Assembly: GCA_937934115.1 (NCBI GenBank)
Contig: CALHAH010000030.1
Span: 29,147 to 93,146, forward strand
Direction of reading: 5' to 3'
Length of the DNA: 64,000 nt
Source of the DNA: an uncultured Thermoanaerobaculum sp.
GTDB taxonomy: Bacteria; Acidobacteriota; Thermoanaerobaculia; Thermoanaerobaculales; Thermoanaerobaculaceae
The notes beneath the pieces are model-generated. The model saw nothing but the letters and a program-made list of their open reading frames with translations. It searched no databases and was not told where the DNA came from. Below are positions 28,987-37,728 of this stretch, piece by piece (the stretch's first letter is position 1; the number at the start of each line of letters is the position of its first letter). Both the position numbers and the translations under genes were made by a program.

Positions 28987-30270
28987 CTAGCTACGAAACT
29001 GCTCCACAAAGGAAGCGAGGGTGGCGTCGAGGTTTGGGTTTTTTCGGCGCTGGGCAGCAATTTGCTCCACGGAGTAGAGGACGGTACTGTGGTGCTTGCC
29101 GAAGAGACGGCCGATTTCCGGGTAGGAAAGGTTGAGGACCTCGCGGAGCAAATACATGGCCACTTGGCGGGGGAAGGCAACGCTGCGGCGGTTGTCCCGG
29201 CCTTTGAGGTCGGCCACCTTGATGCCGTAGTGGTGGGCCACAAAGCGGATGATTTCGTGGGGGGTGGAGGTGCGTTCGCTGGGGAGGACGGGGTAGAGGG
29301 CTTCGCGGACGGTCTCGAGCGTGGCAGGGCGGTTGGTGAGGGTCATAAAGACAAAGAGGCGGTGGAGGTAGCCTTCCAGCTCGCGGACGTTGTCGCGGCT
29401 GCGGGCAGCAATGAAGGAAACAACGTCGTTGGGGAGGTCGTAGCCCTCGAGGTGGGCTTTACCGCGGATGATGGCAATGCGGGTTTCCAGGTCTGGGGGC
29501 TGGATGTCGGCGACAAGACCCCAAGCAAAGCGTGTGCGCAAGCGTTCCTCTAGACCGGAGATGTTGTGGGGTGGGGTGTCGGAAGTGAGCACGATTTGCT
29601 TTTGTGCTTCGTGCAGCGTGTTGAAGGTGTGAAAGAACTCTTCCTGGCATCGTTCCTTGCCGGCGAGGATGTGACAGTCATCGAGGAGCAAGACATCCAC
29701 CTGGCGGTAGGTTTGGCGAAACTCGTTCATTTTTTGCAGGCGGATGGAGTGGATGAGATCGTTCACAAACTTCTCGGTGGGGACGTAGGAGACGCGGAGG
29801 TTTGCGCGGGTGTGGCGGAGATGGTTGCCAATGGCGTGGAGGAGGTGCGTTTTGCCGAGACCGGAACCAGCGTAAACGAAGAGTGGGTTATAGCCGGTGC
29901 CGGGGTTGCTGGCCACCGCCAGGGCAGCGGCGCGGGCAAAAGCGTTGGAAGGGCCCTCGACGAAAGTGTCGAAGGTGTAGCGCGGGTTAAAGGCGAAAGG
30001 GGGAAGGGAGTGGGCCTCTTTGACCGGTGAAGCGGTAATGACGACGCGGAGGGGATGTCCGCAGGCCAGGGCCACCGCGTCCTCCAGGAGCGGGAGGTAC
30101 TGTTCGTTGAGGTAACGGGTGTAGACCGGGGAAGGCGCTTGCAAGCGGAGTTCGTGGCCGTTGCTCTCAAGAGGAGTGAGGGGCAGGAACCAGGACTCCA
30201 GCTCTTCAGGGGGAAGCTTCTCCTTGAGGTGAGAAAGGGCAGCTTGCCAGAGGTGGTTACTGTCGGCCAT
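28987..30270 (-). CDS. dnaA: Chromosomal replication initiator DnaA
   Basis: A 427-residue AAA+ initiator. Domain I starts LWQAALSHLKEKLPPEELESW. The AAA+ core begins YTFDTFVEGPSNAFA, with Walker A GSGLGKTHLLHAIG and Walker B VLLLDDCHIL. The C-terminal DNA-binding domain holds FGKHHSTVLYSVEQI. The ATG at 30268-30270 fits domain I; the frame runs on upstream but without family similarity. It is divergent from rpmH with 114 bp between. Confidence 0.97.
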   Translation of the reverse strand: MADSNHLWQAALSHLKEKLPPEELESWFLPLTPLESNGHELRLQAPSPVYTRYLNEQYLPLLEDAVALACGHPLRVVITASPVKEAHSLPPFAFNPRYTFDTFVEGPSNAFARAAALAVASNPGTGYNPLFVYAGSGLGKTHLLHAIGNHLRHTRANLRVSYVPTEKFVNDLIHSIRLQKMNEFRQTYRQVDVLLLDDCHILAGKERCQEEFFHTFNTLHEAQKQIVLTSDTPPHNISGLEERLRTRFAWGLVADIQPPDLETRIAIIRGKAHLEGYDLPNDVVSFIAARSRDNVRELEGYLHRLFVFMTLTNRPATLETVREALYPVLPSERTSTPHEIIRFVAHHYGIKVADLKGRDNRRSVAFPRQVAMYLLREVLNLSYPEIGRLFGKHHSTVLYSVEQIAAQRRKNPNLDATLASFVEQFRS

Positions 30271-30316
30271 GGTGTGTTCCGTCCCAAAATCCGGGCCGAC
30301 TAGTCTAACACAGCGG

Positions 30317-30345
30317 TTGACCCTGGCGGAAGGGGCGTGTAGACT
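30317..30345 (+). promoter_or_regulatory. Sigma-70-type promoter for rpmH operon
   Basis: TTGACC (30317-30322), a 17-bp spacer and TAGACT (30340-30345), about 40 bp before the rpmH ATG. Both boxes are close to consensus and spacing is ideal. Confidence 0.75.
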
Positions 30346-30384
30346 TTGAAGGCTTAGGGCCCAAAGCCCAGCGTGAGGTGTGCC

Positions 30385-30519
30385 ATGAAGAGGACGTTTC
30401 AGCCGAACAACCGGCGGCGGAAAAAGACCCATGGTTTTCGTGCCCGTATGCGGACCAAGGCGGGGCGGCGGGTGTTGGCCGCCCGCAGGCGCAAGGGACG
30501 GGCGCGTTTGACGCCGTAG
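30385..30519 (+). CDS. rpmH: 50S ribosomal protein L34 (bL34)
   Basis: A 44-residue, very basic protein beginning [19 protein letters not shown] and ending [10 protein letters not shown]. It matches bL34 over its whole length. Its place between dnaA and rnpA is the classic origin arrangement. Confidence 0.97.
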   Translation: MKRTFQPNNRRRKKTHGFRARMRTKAGRRVLAARRRKGRARLTP

Positions 30520-30522
30520 GCT

Positions 30523-30873
30523 TTGGCGTTCCGTGGGATAAAGCGGCGGCGGGATTTTACGCAAGCCTATCGCCAGGGCGTGAAGGTTCACGGGCGGTTC
30601 ATGGTTGTCTTTGTGCGGTTGCGCGATGGGGAGGGGGGCCCGCGCCTGGGAATTACCGCCACCCGGCGGGTGGGTGGGGCGGTGGTACGGAACCGCTGCC
30701 GGCGGCGGGTGCGGGCGGTGGCCAAGTGGGGCGAGGGGTTGGTGGGGGACTTACCGCTGGATGTGGTGGTGAACGTCAAAAGCGAGCTGGCGGAGGCGCC
30801 GTGGCCGGAAGTGGTGGCGGAGTTTGTGCGGTGCTTGGAAAAGGGGTTACGCCGGGTTGGGCAGCACGGGTAG
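30523..30873 (+). CDS. rnpA: Ribonuclease P protein component
   Basis: A 116-residue basic protein that assists RNase P RNA in tRNA 5' processing. It has [31 protein letters not shown] and the RNR-type basic helix ([11 protein letters not shown]). The start is a TTG three bases after rpmH. The expected overlap with yidD follows. Confidence 0.94.
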   Translation: MAFRGIKRRRDFTQAYRQGVKVHGRFMVVFVRLRDGEGGPRLGITATRRVGGAVVRNRCRRRVRAVAKWGEGLVGDLPLDVVVNVKSELAEAPWPEVVAEFVRCLEKGLRRVGQHG

Positions 30874-31091
30874 CTATTGGGCTTTTGCGGTGCTACAAGC
30901 GGTGGGTGTCCCCGCTTTTGCCGCCAGCCTGCCGGTTTACGCCCACCTGTTCGGAATACATGGCGGAGGCTATGGCAGTGTGGGGTTTTTGGCGTGGGTT
31001 GGGACTGGGCTTGCGGCGGCTTGGACGTTGTCACCCGTGGCACCCGGGAGGGTTCGATCCGGTCCCTCGTCGCCGAGAAGAGAGGGGGTAG
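30831..31091 (+). CDS. yidD: Membrane protein insertion efficiency factor YidD
   Basis: An 86-codon gene whose conserved core reads [19 protein letters not shown], then [12 protein letters not shown] and [13 protein letters not shown]. The CRFxPTCSEY and [10 protein letters not shown] blocks are diagnostic for YidD. The start is uncertain: the GTG at 30831 has GGAG eight bases upstream and overlaps rnpA by 43 bp. It probably helps YidC at the membrane. Confidence 0.88.
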   Translation: MLGKGVTPGWAARVAIGLLRCYKRWVSPLLPPACRFTPTCSEYMAEAMAVWGFWRGLGLGLRRLGRCHPWHPGGFDPVPRRREERG

Positions 31092-31094
31092 GGG

Positions 31095-32612
31095 ATGGAA
31101 CGTAGGGCGCTTTTGGCCGTGCTCCTGTCGGTGGTAGTGGTGGTGCTGTGGTACTCGCTTTTTCCGCCGAAGCCGCCGGAGCCGCAGGAAGTAGGGCCGG
31201 CCGGGGCGGAAACCTCGGCGCCAGTAGAGGCGGGGCTACCCGCGGAAGCGCCACAGGGGGTGACAGGGGAGGCTATTGGTGGGGAGCAGGAGGAGCAGGT
31301 GGTTTTGGAGGGGGAGGGGTTTCGGGCGGTGGTGAGCAACCGCGGCGGTGTCATAGCCTCCTGGCAGTTGGAGCGGTTTCGGGATGGGGGTGGGAAGCCG
31401 CAGGAGTTGGTAGGAGAAGGTGTTTTGCCGCTGACGATCGTGCCCGATGGACCTTGGAACCGGGAACTGTACCAGGTGGAGCGGGACGGGCAGGGTGTGG
31501 TGCTGCGCTGGGGGGATGGACAGGGGCGCCTGGTGGAAAAGCGGGTGTGGGTGGAGGGAGCGTACCGCCTGCGGGTGGAGGGGAGGCTTTTGGGCTTGGG
31601 GAAGGAAGCTGGTGTGGTGGTGGGTAGCTTGGCGACGTGGTCGGGTGTGGGCAAGGACGACAGCCTGGGCCGGGCAGAGTTCGTGGTGGCGGTGGGGGGG
31701 AAGCTGAAGCGGGTAGCGTTGGGGAAGGCGGAGACGGTGGAGGTTTCTTTGAATGCGCAGTTCGTGGGCGCGGAAGACCGTTACTTCCTTTTGGCTTTCG
31801 TTCCAGACCGCTCTGTGGGGGCCCGGGCGGAGGGCGCGGCAGGCCGGGCAGAGGTGCTGGTGGCGGGGGAGTTTGCGGGGACGTTGGTGGGAGCTCCCAA
31901 GGAACACAAGCTCTTGAAGGGCTTTGGCAGGGGCCTGGAGGAAACTCTTTCCTTTGGGCTTTTCGGTTTTTTGTCGCTGATTTTTCTGGAGGTTTTGCGG
32001 TGGATCCATGGGTGGTCGGGGAACTGGGGGGTGGGCATTATCCTTCTCACCGCGGTGATTCGGCTGCTGTTGTTTCCCCTCACCCACAAGAGCACGGTGG
32101 CCATGCGGGGCATGGCCAAGCTGCAGCCAAAGATTAAGGCCATTCAAGAGCGCTACCAGGAACGGGCAAAAAAGGACCCCGCGGCACGGCAACGCATGAA
32201 CCAGGAGATCATGGAGCTGTACCGGCGGGAAAGGGTAAACCCCATGGGTGGGTGCCTGCCGCTTGTGGTGCAAATCCCCATCTTGTGGGCTTTGTACACG
32301 CTTTTCGCCTTTGCCATTGAACTGCGGCACCAACCCTTTGTGTTATGGATACGGGACCTTTCAGCGAAGGATCCCACCTACATCACGCCCATCCTCATGA
32401 CTGCCTCTATGGTGCTGCAACAGAAGCTGGCCCCGCAAACGGGCGACCCCGCGCAGCGGCGGATGTTCATGCTTTTGCCTTTTGTGTTTGGGTTGATGTT
32501 CATGAACTTCCCCTCAGGTCTGGTGCTCTATTGGCTGGTGAACAACGTGCTCACCATTGGGCAGCAGCTGCTTACAGAGAGGCTCTTGCGCCGGGCCAAC
32601 GGCGGGGCGTAA
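31095..32612 (+). CDS. yidC: Membrane protein insertase YidC
   Basis: A 505-residue insertase with the Gram-negative layout: an N-terminal anchor (about residues 5-22), a large periplasmic beta domain (about 50-290) and five helices at the C-terminus. The last part contains GWSGNWGVGIILLTAVIRL, the K/Q-rich cytoplasmic loop (KLQPKIKAIQERYQ) and NPMGGCLPLVVQIPILWALY. It inserts proteins with or after SecYEG. Adjacent to yidD and rsmG, with only 2-3 bp gaps. Confidence 0.96.
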   Translation: MERRALLAVLLSVVVVVLWYSLFPPKPPEPQEVGPAGAETSAPVEAGLPAEAPQGVTGEAIGGEQEEQVVLEGEGFRAVVSNRGGVIASWQLERFRDGGGKPQELVGEGVLPLTIVPDGPWNRELYQVERDGQGVVLRWGDGQGRLVEKRVWVEGAYRLRVEGRLLGLGKEAGVVVGSLATWSGVGKDDSLGRAEFVVAVGGKLKRVALGKAETVEVSLNAQFVGAEDRYFLLAFVPDRSVGARAEGAAGRAEVLVAGEFAGTLVGAPKEHKLLKGFGRGLEETLSFGLFGFLSLIFLEVLRWIHGWSGNWGVGIILLTAVIRLLLFPLTHKSTVAMRGMAKLQPKIKAIQERYQERAKKDPAARQRMNQEIMELYRRERVNPMGGCLPLVVQIPILWALYTLFAFAIELRHQPFVLWIRDLSAKDPTYITPILMTASMVLQQKLAPQTGDPAQRRMFMLLPFVFGLMFMNFPSGLVLYWLVNNVLTIGQQLLTERLLRRANGGA

Positions 32613-32614
32613 GC

Positions 32615-33208
32615 GTGGATGGGGGCACCTGGCGGGATCGCCTGGTCGCCGCCGGGGTTTTTAGGGAGCTGGCGGGGCCACTGGCGGTATTCTTGGAGTT
32701 ACTTGCGCAGTGGGGTAAGGCGTGCGATTTAACCGCCGGTCTTTCGCCCGAGGTGCTCATAAGGGATCACGTTTTGGAGTCTCTTACCGGGGCACCCTGG
32801 TTGCTCCCGGGTGTGCTTTTGGACCTGGGGAGCGGTGGTGGTTTTCCTGCCATTCCTCTGCTTTTGGCGCGGCGTGATGTGCGGGGGTTTTTGGTGGAGC
32901 CCCGCGCCCGCCGCTGGGCTTTCCTAAAGGAAGCGGTGCGCGAGCTGGGGTTGGAGGCCGAGGTGTGGCGGGGGCGCGTGGCGGATGTAAAGCCTACATG
33001 GGTTGCAAACGTGAGCGTGCGGGCCTTGGCGCGGGAGGTTTGGGAAGGGGAGGCCCAACGGCTCTTGGCTCCCGGGGGTAGGTGGTTGTGGTGGGCTGGA
33101 CCAAGGGCGTACCTCGGGGCACCCGCGGGGCTCGAGGATGTGGTAACCTGCCCGTTGCCTAACCCCAAAAGGGGGCGGCTGGTGGTTTGGGGGCGATGTT
33201 TCACGTGA
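32615..33208 (+). CDS. rsmG: 16S rRNA (guanine-N7) methyltransferase RsmG (GidB)
   Basis: A 197-residue SAM-dependent enzyme that methylates 16S rRNA near the decoding site (G527 in E. coli). It has the motif LLDLGSGGGFPAIPLLLA, VEPRARRWAFLKEAVRELGL and a later ANVSVRALA segment. The GTG at 32615, two bases after the yidC stop, is chosen. Its 3' end contains the parS site and overlaps parA. The jag, mnmE and mnmG genes often found here are absent. Confidence 0.92.
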   Translation: MDGGTWRDRLVAAGVFRELAGPLAVFLELLAQWGKACDLTAGLSPEVLIRDHVLESLTGAPWLLPGVLLDLGSGGGFPAIPLLLARRDVRGFLVEPRARRWAFLKEAVRELGLEAEVWRGRVADVKPTWVANVSVRALAREVWEGEAQRLLAPGGRWLWWAGPRAYLGAPAGLEDVVTCPLPNPKRGRLVVWGRCFT

Positions 33209-34017
33209 AACACCAAGACGAAGATCAAGGCTTCCAAAGGGTTGTGGCGGTTGCCAACCAAAAGGGCGGTGTGGGCAAAACCACGACGGTCATGAACCTG
33301 GGGGCAGCCCTGGCCACCTTCGAACAGCGGGTTTTGGTCATTGACCTGGATCCGCAATCCAACTGTTCCTCTGGGCTGGGTTGGAACCGGCAGGATGCGC
33401 CCACGTCCTATCACGTTCTCGAAGGGCTGGTGCCCCTCATGGACGCGGTGGTGCCCTCTTCCTTTCCGGGTTTGGACCTTTTGCCCGCCAGCCCCGATTT
33501 GGTCGGGGCGGAAGTGGAGCTTCTCTCCCAAGAGGACAGGGCGCTGTGCCTGGCCCAAGCCCTCAAAGCTTCGCCACCTCCCCATCACTGGGTGCTCATT
33601 GATTGTCCGCCTTCCCTGGGAATCCTCACGGTGAACGCCTTGGCTGCTGCCCACTCGGTTTTGATTCCCATCCAATGCGAGTACTTTGCGTTGGAAGGCG
33701 TCAGCGAGCTCATACGCACCCTCGATCGCGTGCGCGCTGCGTGGAACCCCGCCCTTGCCATTGAGGGTGTGGTGCTGACCCTTTACGACGAGCGCTTAAG
33801 CTTGGCCAATCAAGTAGTGGAGGAAGTACGCCGCTTCTTTGTGGATGACGTTTTTGCCACGGTGGTACCTAGAAACGTACGCTTGGCCGAGGCCCCCTCC
33901 TTTGGCCGCACGATCCTGGAGTACGACATCAAAAGCCGCGGTGCCCAGGCTTACCTGAGCCTGGCGCGTGAGCTTTTGGAGCGGAGACTTGCCTATGAAA
34001 CGCGCCGCGCTGGGTAA
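33196..34017 (+). CDS. parA: Chromosome partitioning ATPase ParA (Soj)
   Basis: A 273-residue deviant Walker-type ATPase. It begins MFHVKHQ, residues dictated by the parS site at its start codon. Walker A KGGVGKTT lies at residues 23-30, with DLDPQSNCSSGLG and IDCPPSLGILTVNA following. It moves ParB-bound origins apart. I chose the ATG at 33196 (13-bp overlap with rsmG) over a TTG nine bases upstream. Confidence 0.95.
   Translation: MFHVKHQDEDQGFQRVVAVANQKGGVGKTTTVMNLGAALATFEQRVLVIDLDPQSNCSSGLGWNRQDAPTSYHVLEGLVPLMDAVVPSSFPGLDLLPASPDLVGAEVELLSQEDRALCLAQALKASPPPHHWVLIDCPPSLGILTVNALAAAHSVLIPIQCEYFALEGVSELIRTLDRVRAAWNPALAIEGVVLTLYDERLSLANQVVEEVRRFFVDDVFATVVPRNVRLAEAPSFGRTILEYDIKSRGAQAYLSLARELLERRLAYETRRAG
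33197..33212. promoter_or_regulatory. parS centromere site
   Basis: TGTTTCACGTGAAACA, a perfect 16-bp palindrome identical to a widespread bacterial parS form bound by ParB. It lies across the start codon of parA and the last codons of rsmG. Confidence 0.95.
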
Positions 34018-34828
34018 GGGGCTTTCGGCGCTGCTCCCGGAAGGTGGTTCCACCGCCCGTGGGGTTTTGGAAATACCCGTGACTGCCATCCGTCCCAACC
34101 CCCTCCAGCCCCGTCGGCAGTTTTCCCAGGAAAGCCTCAAGGAGCTGGCCTCATCCTTGAAAACCCACGGTTTTCTCCAGCCAGTGGTGGTAGCTCCGGC
34201 GGAGGGTGGGTATGTGCTTATCGCCGGAGAGCGACGCTGGCGAGCGGCGCAATTGGCAGGGCTATCCAAGGTGCCGGCAGTGGTGCACCAGGCGGACACC
34301 GACGGGGAAAGGCTGGCCCTGGCGCTCATCGAAAACCTGCAGCGGGAGGACCTCACGCCCATCGAAGAGGCCCGCGCCTACCTCCAGTTGCGCACTGAGC
34401 TCGGTCTTTCCCAAGAGGAAATAGCCCAGCGGGTGGGCAAGGACCGCTCCACGGTGGCCAACGCCCTGCGGCTTTTAAGTCTGCCCCTTTCGGTGCAAGC
34501 CCTCGTGGACGAGGGCCGTCTTTCTGCTGGCCACGCCCGCACGCTGGCCGGCCTTTCCGAACCCAAGCAGCAGGAAGAGTTGGCGCAACGGTGTGTGGCT
34601 GAGGGTTGGTCGGTACGGGAGCTGGAACGGCGGCTTCGCCACCCTCCCCGCAAGCCGAAAGCTTCCAAGGACCCCGAGACCTTGGCCGCGGAAGACCGCT
34701 TGGCCTTGTGTTTGGGGACCAGGGTGGCCATTCATCGCCGGCGGCGGGGCGGCGAAATTCGCATTGCTTTTACCAACGAAGCGGAGCTCATCCGCCTGTA
34801 CCGCCATCTGGCTGGGGAGGAGGCATGA
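33995..34828 (+). CDS. parB: Chromosome partitioning protein ParB (Spo0J)
   Basis: A 277-residue CTP-dependent DNA clamp. It starts MKRAALGKGLSALLP. The ParB N-terminal domain has IRPNPLQPRRQF and the CTP-binding GERRWRAAQ and ENLQREDLTPIEEA. The helix-turn-helix is LSQEEIAQRVGKDRSTVANALRL (about 130-155), followed by a C-terminal dimer domain. The ATG overlaps the parA end by 23 bp. It should load at the parS 800 bp upstream. Confidence 0.95.
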   Translation: MKRAALGKGLSALLPEGGSTARGVLEIPVTAIRPNPLQPRRQFSQESLKELASSLKTHGFLQPVVVAPAEGGYVLIAGERRWRAAQLAGLSKVPAVVHQADTDGERLALALIENLQREDLTPIEEARAYLQLRTELGLSQEEIAQRVGKDRSTVANALRLLSLPLSVQALVDEGRLSAGHARTLAGLSEPKQQEELAQRCVAEGWSVRELERRLRHPPRKPKASKDPETLAAEDRLALCLGTRVAIHRRRRGGEIRIAFTNEAELIRLYRHLAGEEA

Positions 34829-35187
34829 AGCGACCGGCTACCCTAAACGGATTCTTGGACCAAGGCTGCACGATCCGCGGTGAGGTGGCCTTTGCGGACC
34901 TCCTGCGGGTACACGGCCATGTCATTGGTAACGTGCGCAGCGCCGCCGAGCTTCTGGTGGGGGAAGGCGGTTTGGTGGAGGGGGAAGTGGAAGTGGGGCG
35001 CTTGGCCGTGGCCGGCACTGTGAAGGGTAAGGTAAAGGTTAAGGAAAAGCTGGTGGTGCACCCGGGTGGCAAAGTCCTGGCGGAAATCTGGACCCCAGCG
35101 CTGGTGGTGGAGGAAGGCGGGGTGGTGGAGGGTATGGTGCACATGGCCAACGGCTTACCCCTTGACACCACAGAGGGAAAGGTCTAA
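34825..35187 (+). CDS. Bactofilin (polymer-forming cytoskeletal protein)
   Basis: A 120-residue protein made almost wholly of short beta repeats, with regular Gly and Val spacing (IRGEVAFADLLRVHGHVIG, then VGEGGLVEGEVEVGRLAV). This is the right-handed beta-helix of bactofilins (DUF583). They self-assemble into filaments; in some bacteria they organise ParABS or wall enzymes. Here the ATG overlaps the parB stop (ATGA), making a three-gene par operon. Confidence 0.9.
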   Translation: MKRPATLNGFLDQGCTIRGEVAFADLLRVHGHVIGNVRSAAELLVGEGGLVEGEVEVGRLAVAGTVKGKVKVKEKLVVHPGGKVLAEIWTPALVVEEGGVVEGMVHMANGLPLDTTEGKV

Positions 35188-35230
35188 GCTCAAACAAGTG
35201 AATTTGAGACTCGCTACGGAGGTTCAGGCC

Positions 35231-35671
35231 ATGGATATCAAGCGCGCCCAAAAGCTCTTCGTGCAGTTTTTGCGGGATAATAATTTTAAAGTGACAAAGG
35301 AAAGGTTGATGCTTTTGGAAGAGCTCCTCAGCTCCGATGGCCATTTGGACGCTGACACCCTCCTCTTTCAAGTGCGCCAGCGGGGGAAAAAGGCCTCCCG
35401 CGCCACCGTATACCGTACCTTGGAGCTTTTGGTGGCGTGCGGTTTGGCGCGCAAGTCCCGCTTAGGTCGCGAGCACTACGTCTACGAGCGGGTGACACCG
35501 GGCCAACGACACGACCACATGGTGTGCGTGCAGTGCGGGAAGATCATTGAGTTCTTCGATCCCGACCTGGATGCCCGTCAACGCCAAATTTGTCAAGAGC
35601 ACGGCTTCCGTCCCACCTATTTTGCCCTCCAAATCCACGGGGTTTGCGCCGACTGTCGCAAGGTCGAGTAG
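35231..35671 (+). CDS. Fur-family metal-responsive repressor
   Basis: A 146-residue winged-helix repressor. The DNA-binding half has FKVTKERLMLLEELLSS and SRATVYRTLELLVACGL. The metal-binding half has HDHMVCVQCGKIIEF and a second CxxC in GVCADCRK, which hold structural zinc. The ATG is preceded by GGAGG. It could be Fur, PerR or Zur; the feo genes just downstream favour iron or peroxide sensing. Confidence 0.88.
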   Translation: MDIKRAQKLFVQFLRDNNFKVTKERLMLLEELLSSDGHLDADTLLFQVRQRGKKASRATVYRTLELLVACGLARKSRLGREHYVYERVTPGQRHDHMVCVQCGKIIEFFDPDLDARQRQICQEHGFRPTYFALQIHGVCADCRKVE

Positions 35672-35702
35672 GCCCAAAGGAAATACTGAGCTCCACAATA
35701 AC

Positions 35703-35742
35703 GTTAAGCATGCTTGACAGAGGCAGGGGAAGCCGCTAGGCT
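35703..35742 (+). promoter_or_regulatory. feoB promoter overlapped by a near-palindromic operator
   Basis: TTGACA (35714-35719), a 17-bp spacer and TAGGCT (35737-35742). The 16-mer GTTAAGCATGCTTGAC (35703-35718) is a palindrome with a single mismatched pair and covers most of the -35 box. The same 16-mer lies at the same place over the promoter at 38622. It is a strong candidate binding site for a metal-dependent repressor. Confidence 0.8.
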
Positions 35743-35760
35743 TTCCCGCCTTAGGGGGTT

Positions 35761-37728
35761 ATGGCGCACACTGCCGTTCCCAGGACCTCGCCGCAGCGAC
35801 TCTTGTTGGTGGGCAACCCCAACGTGGGGAAGAGCGTGATTTTTGGCGCTCTTTCCAAAACGTACGTGACCGTGGCCAACTACCCCGGAACCACGGTGGA
35901 AGTTGCCCGTGCTCGCGCCACCGCCATTCCTGGCGCTCCGGAGTTGGTGGACACGCCGGGCACCAACTCCCTCATTCCCCAATCCGAGGATGAACAGGTT
36001 ACCCGCGACATCCTCCTGCGGGAGCCCGATGCGCTGGTCATCCAGGTGGGCGACACCAAGAACCTCAGGCGCACCCTTTACTTGACCTTGCAGCTGGCCG
36101 AACTAGGGCGGCGGCAAATTCTCCTCCTCAACCTCCAAGACGAGGCCCGGGACTTAGGGGTGCGGGTGGACCGGGGGAAGCTGGAGGCGCGGTTGGGCAT
36201 TCCGGTTCTTCCCACCACCGCCATCCGTGGTGCTGGGCTCGATCAGATCCCGAAGCGCTTACCGGAAGCCGCGGTGGCGCGCCTTACCGCCTCCTACCCG
36301 CAGGCGATTGAAGAGGCCTGCCAAAAAATTGAGGCTTTGCTCCCTGCGCATTTGGGTGCGGCCCGACGGGGCGTGGCCCTCATGCTGCTGGCCGAGGATG
36401 ACTCGCTGCTCCCTTGGCTTTTGCCCCAGGTGGGGGAGGGCGTGCTGGCGGAGGTGGGCCTTATCCGCGCTCAGGTGGAACGGCAACTGGGACGGCGCGC
36501 GGCCGGGGTGTTGGCCCGCTCCCGGTTTCGGGCGGTGGAGGAGCTGCTCAAGGAAACCTTTGCGGCCGACCGGGCCGCCTACGGCTCCTTCCGGGAAACC
36601 CTCGGTGCCCTCACCATGCACCCGGTTTGGGGCGTTTTTTTCCTGGCTCTGGTGTTGGCAGCGGCCTACCTCTTTGTGGGGGTTTTTGGTGCCGGGACTT
36701 TGGTGGACCTCATTGAAGACGACCTCTTCGGGAAGGTGATTAACCCCACAGCCCAGCGCTTTTTCACGGCGGTTTTTGGCTCTGGGCCCTTTACCCAGTT
36801 GTTGGTGGGCCCTTACGGCGTGATTACCATGGCCCTCACCTACTCTTTGGCCATCGTTCTACCGGTGGTTGCGACGTTTTTCATCTTCTTTGGCATTCTC
36901 GAGGACTCGGGCTACCTCCCCCGGTTGGCGGTGATGCTCAACCGCGTTTTCCGGGCCATGGGGCTCAACGGCAAGGCCGTGCTCCCCATGGTGTTGGGGT
37001 TGGGCTGCGACACCATGGCCACCCTGACCACGCGCATCTTGCCCTCAAAAAAGGAGCGGGTGCTGGTCACACTGCTGCTCGCTTTGGGTGTACCTTGCTC
37101 GGCGCAGCTGGGCGTGATCCTCGCCATGCTTTCCAACGTGTCCTTCTGGGGAACTTTTATTTGGGCAGGGGTGGTGGCGGCCACCCTTTTCGGGGTAGGA
37201 TGGGCCGCGGCCCGGTTGCTCCCCGGCCGTTCCTCGGATTTCTTGTTGGAAATCCCGCCCCTGCGCGTGCCGCAAGTGGGAAATATCCTCATCAAAACTG
37301 CAGCTCGCACCGAGTGGTACTTGAAGGAGGCGGTGCCGCTTTTCATCCTGGGCACACTCGTACTCTTTACCTTGGATGCCACGGGCCTTTTGCGGGTCTT
37401 TGCGGCGCTGGCAAGGCCAGTGGTTTCCGGCTTTTTGGGCTTACCCTCCGAGGCCGCCAGCTCCTTTTTGGTGGGGTTCTTGCGCCGCGACTACGGCGCT
37501 GCCGGACTGTACGCCTTGCGCGACGCCGGTAAGCTGGACGGGGTGCAAGCCGTGGTGTCGCTGGTGGTGATTACGCTTTTTGTGCCCTGCATCGCTAACT
37601 TCTTTATGATGATCAAAGAAAGGGGCCTGGCCACCGCCGTGGCCATGGTGGCCTTCATCGTGCCCTTTGCTTTCCTGGTGGGCGGGATTTTGAACCTCAT
37701 TTTGCGCCTTTGCGGGGTTGCGCTGTGA
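35761..37728 (+). CDS. feoB: Ferrous iron transporter FeoB
   Basis: A 655-residue inner-membrane Fe(II) transporter. The N-terminal GTPase has G1 GNPNVGKS (about 18-25), the switch region YPGTTVEV, G3 VDTPG and G4 NLQD. It is followed by a helical linker and a membrane part (about 285-655) with Gate-like segments such as GYLPRLAVMLNRVFRAMGLNG (gate 1 region, shown to residue 21 of that segment as NRVFRAMG). It lies behind a consensus promoter with an operator and is followed without gap by a Cys-rich peptide gene and a DtxR-FeoA gene. FeoA is not separate but fused to the regulator. Confidence 0.95.
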   Translation: MAHTAVPRTSPQRLLLVGNPNVGKSVIFGALSKTYVTVANYPGTTVEVARARATAIPGAPELVDTPGTNSLIPQSEDEQVTRDILLREPDALVIQVGDTKNLRRTLYLTLQLAELGRRQILLLNLQDEARDLGVRVDRGKLEARLGIPVLPTTAIRGAGLDQIPKRLPEAAVARLTASYPQAIEEACQKIEALLPAHLGAARRGVALMLLAEDDSLLPWLLPQVGEGVLAEVGLIRAQVERQLGRRAAGVLARSRFRAVEELLKETFAADRAAYGSFRETLGALTMHPVWGVFFLALVLAAAYLFVGVFGAGTLVDLIEDDLFGKVINPTAQRFFTAVFGSGPFTQLLVGPYGVITMALTYSLAIVLPVVATFFIFFGILEDSGYLPRLAVMLNRVFRAMGLNGKAVLPMVLGLGCDTMATLTTRILPSKKERVLVTLLLALGVPCSAQLGVILAMLSNVSFWGTFIWAGVVAATLFGVGWAAARLLPGRSSDFLLEIPPLRVPQVGNILIKTAARTEWYLKEAVPLFILGTLVLFTLDATGLLRVFAALARPVVSGFLGLPSEAASSFLVGFLRRDYGAAGLYALRDAGKLDGVQAVVSLVVITLFVPCIANFFMMIKERGLATAVAMVAFIVPFAFLVGGILNLILRLCGVAL

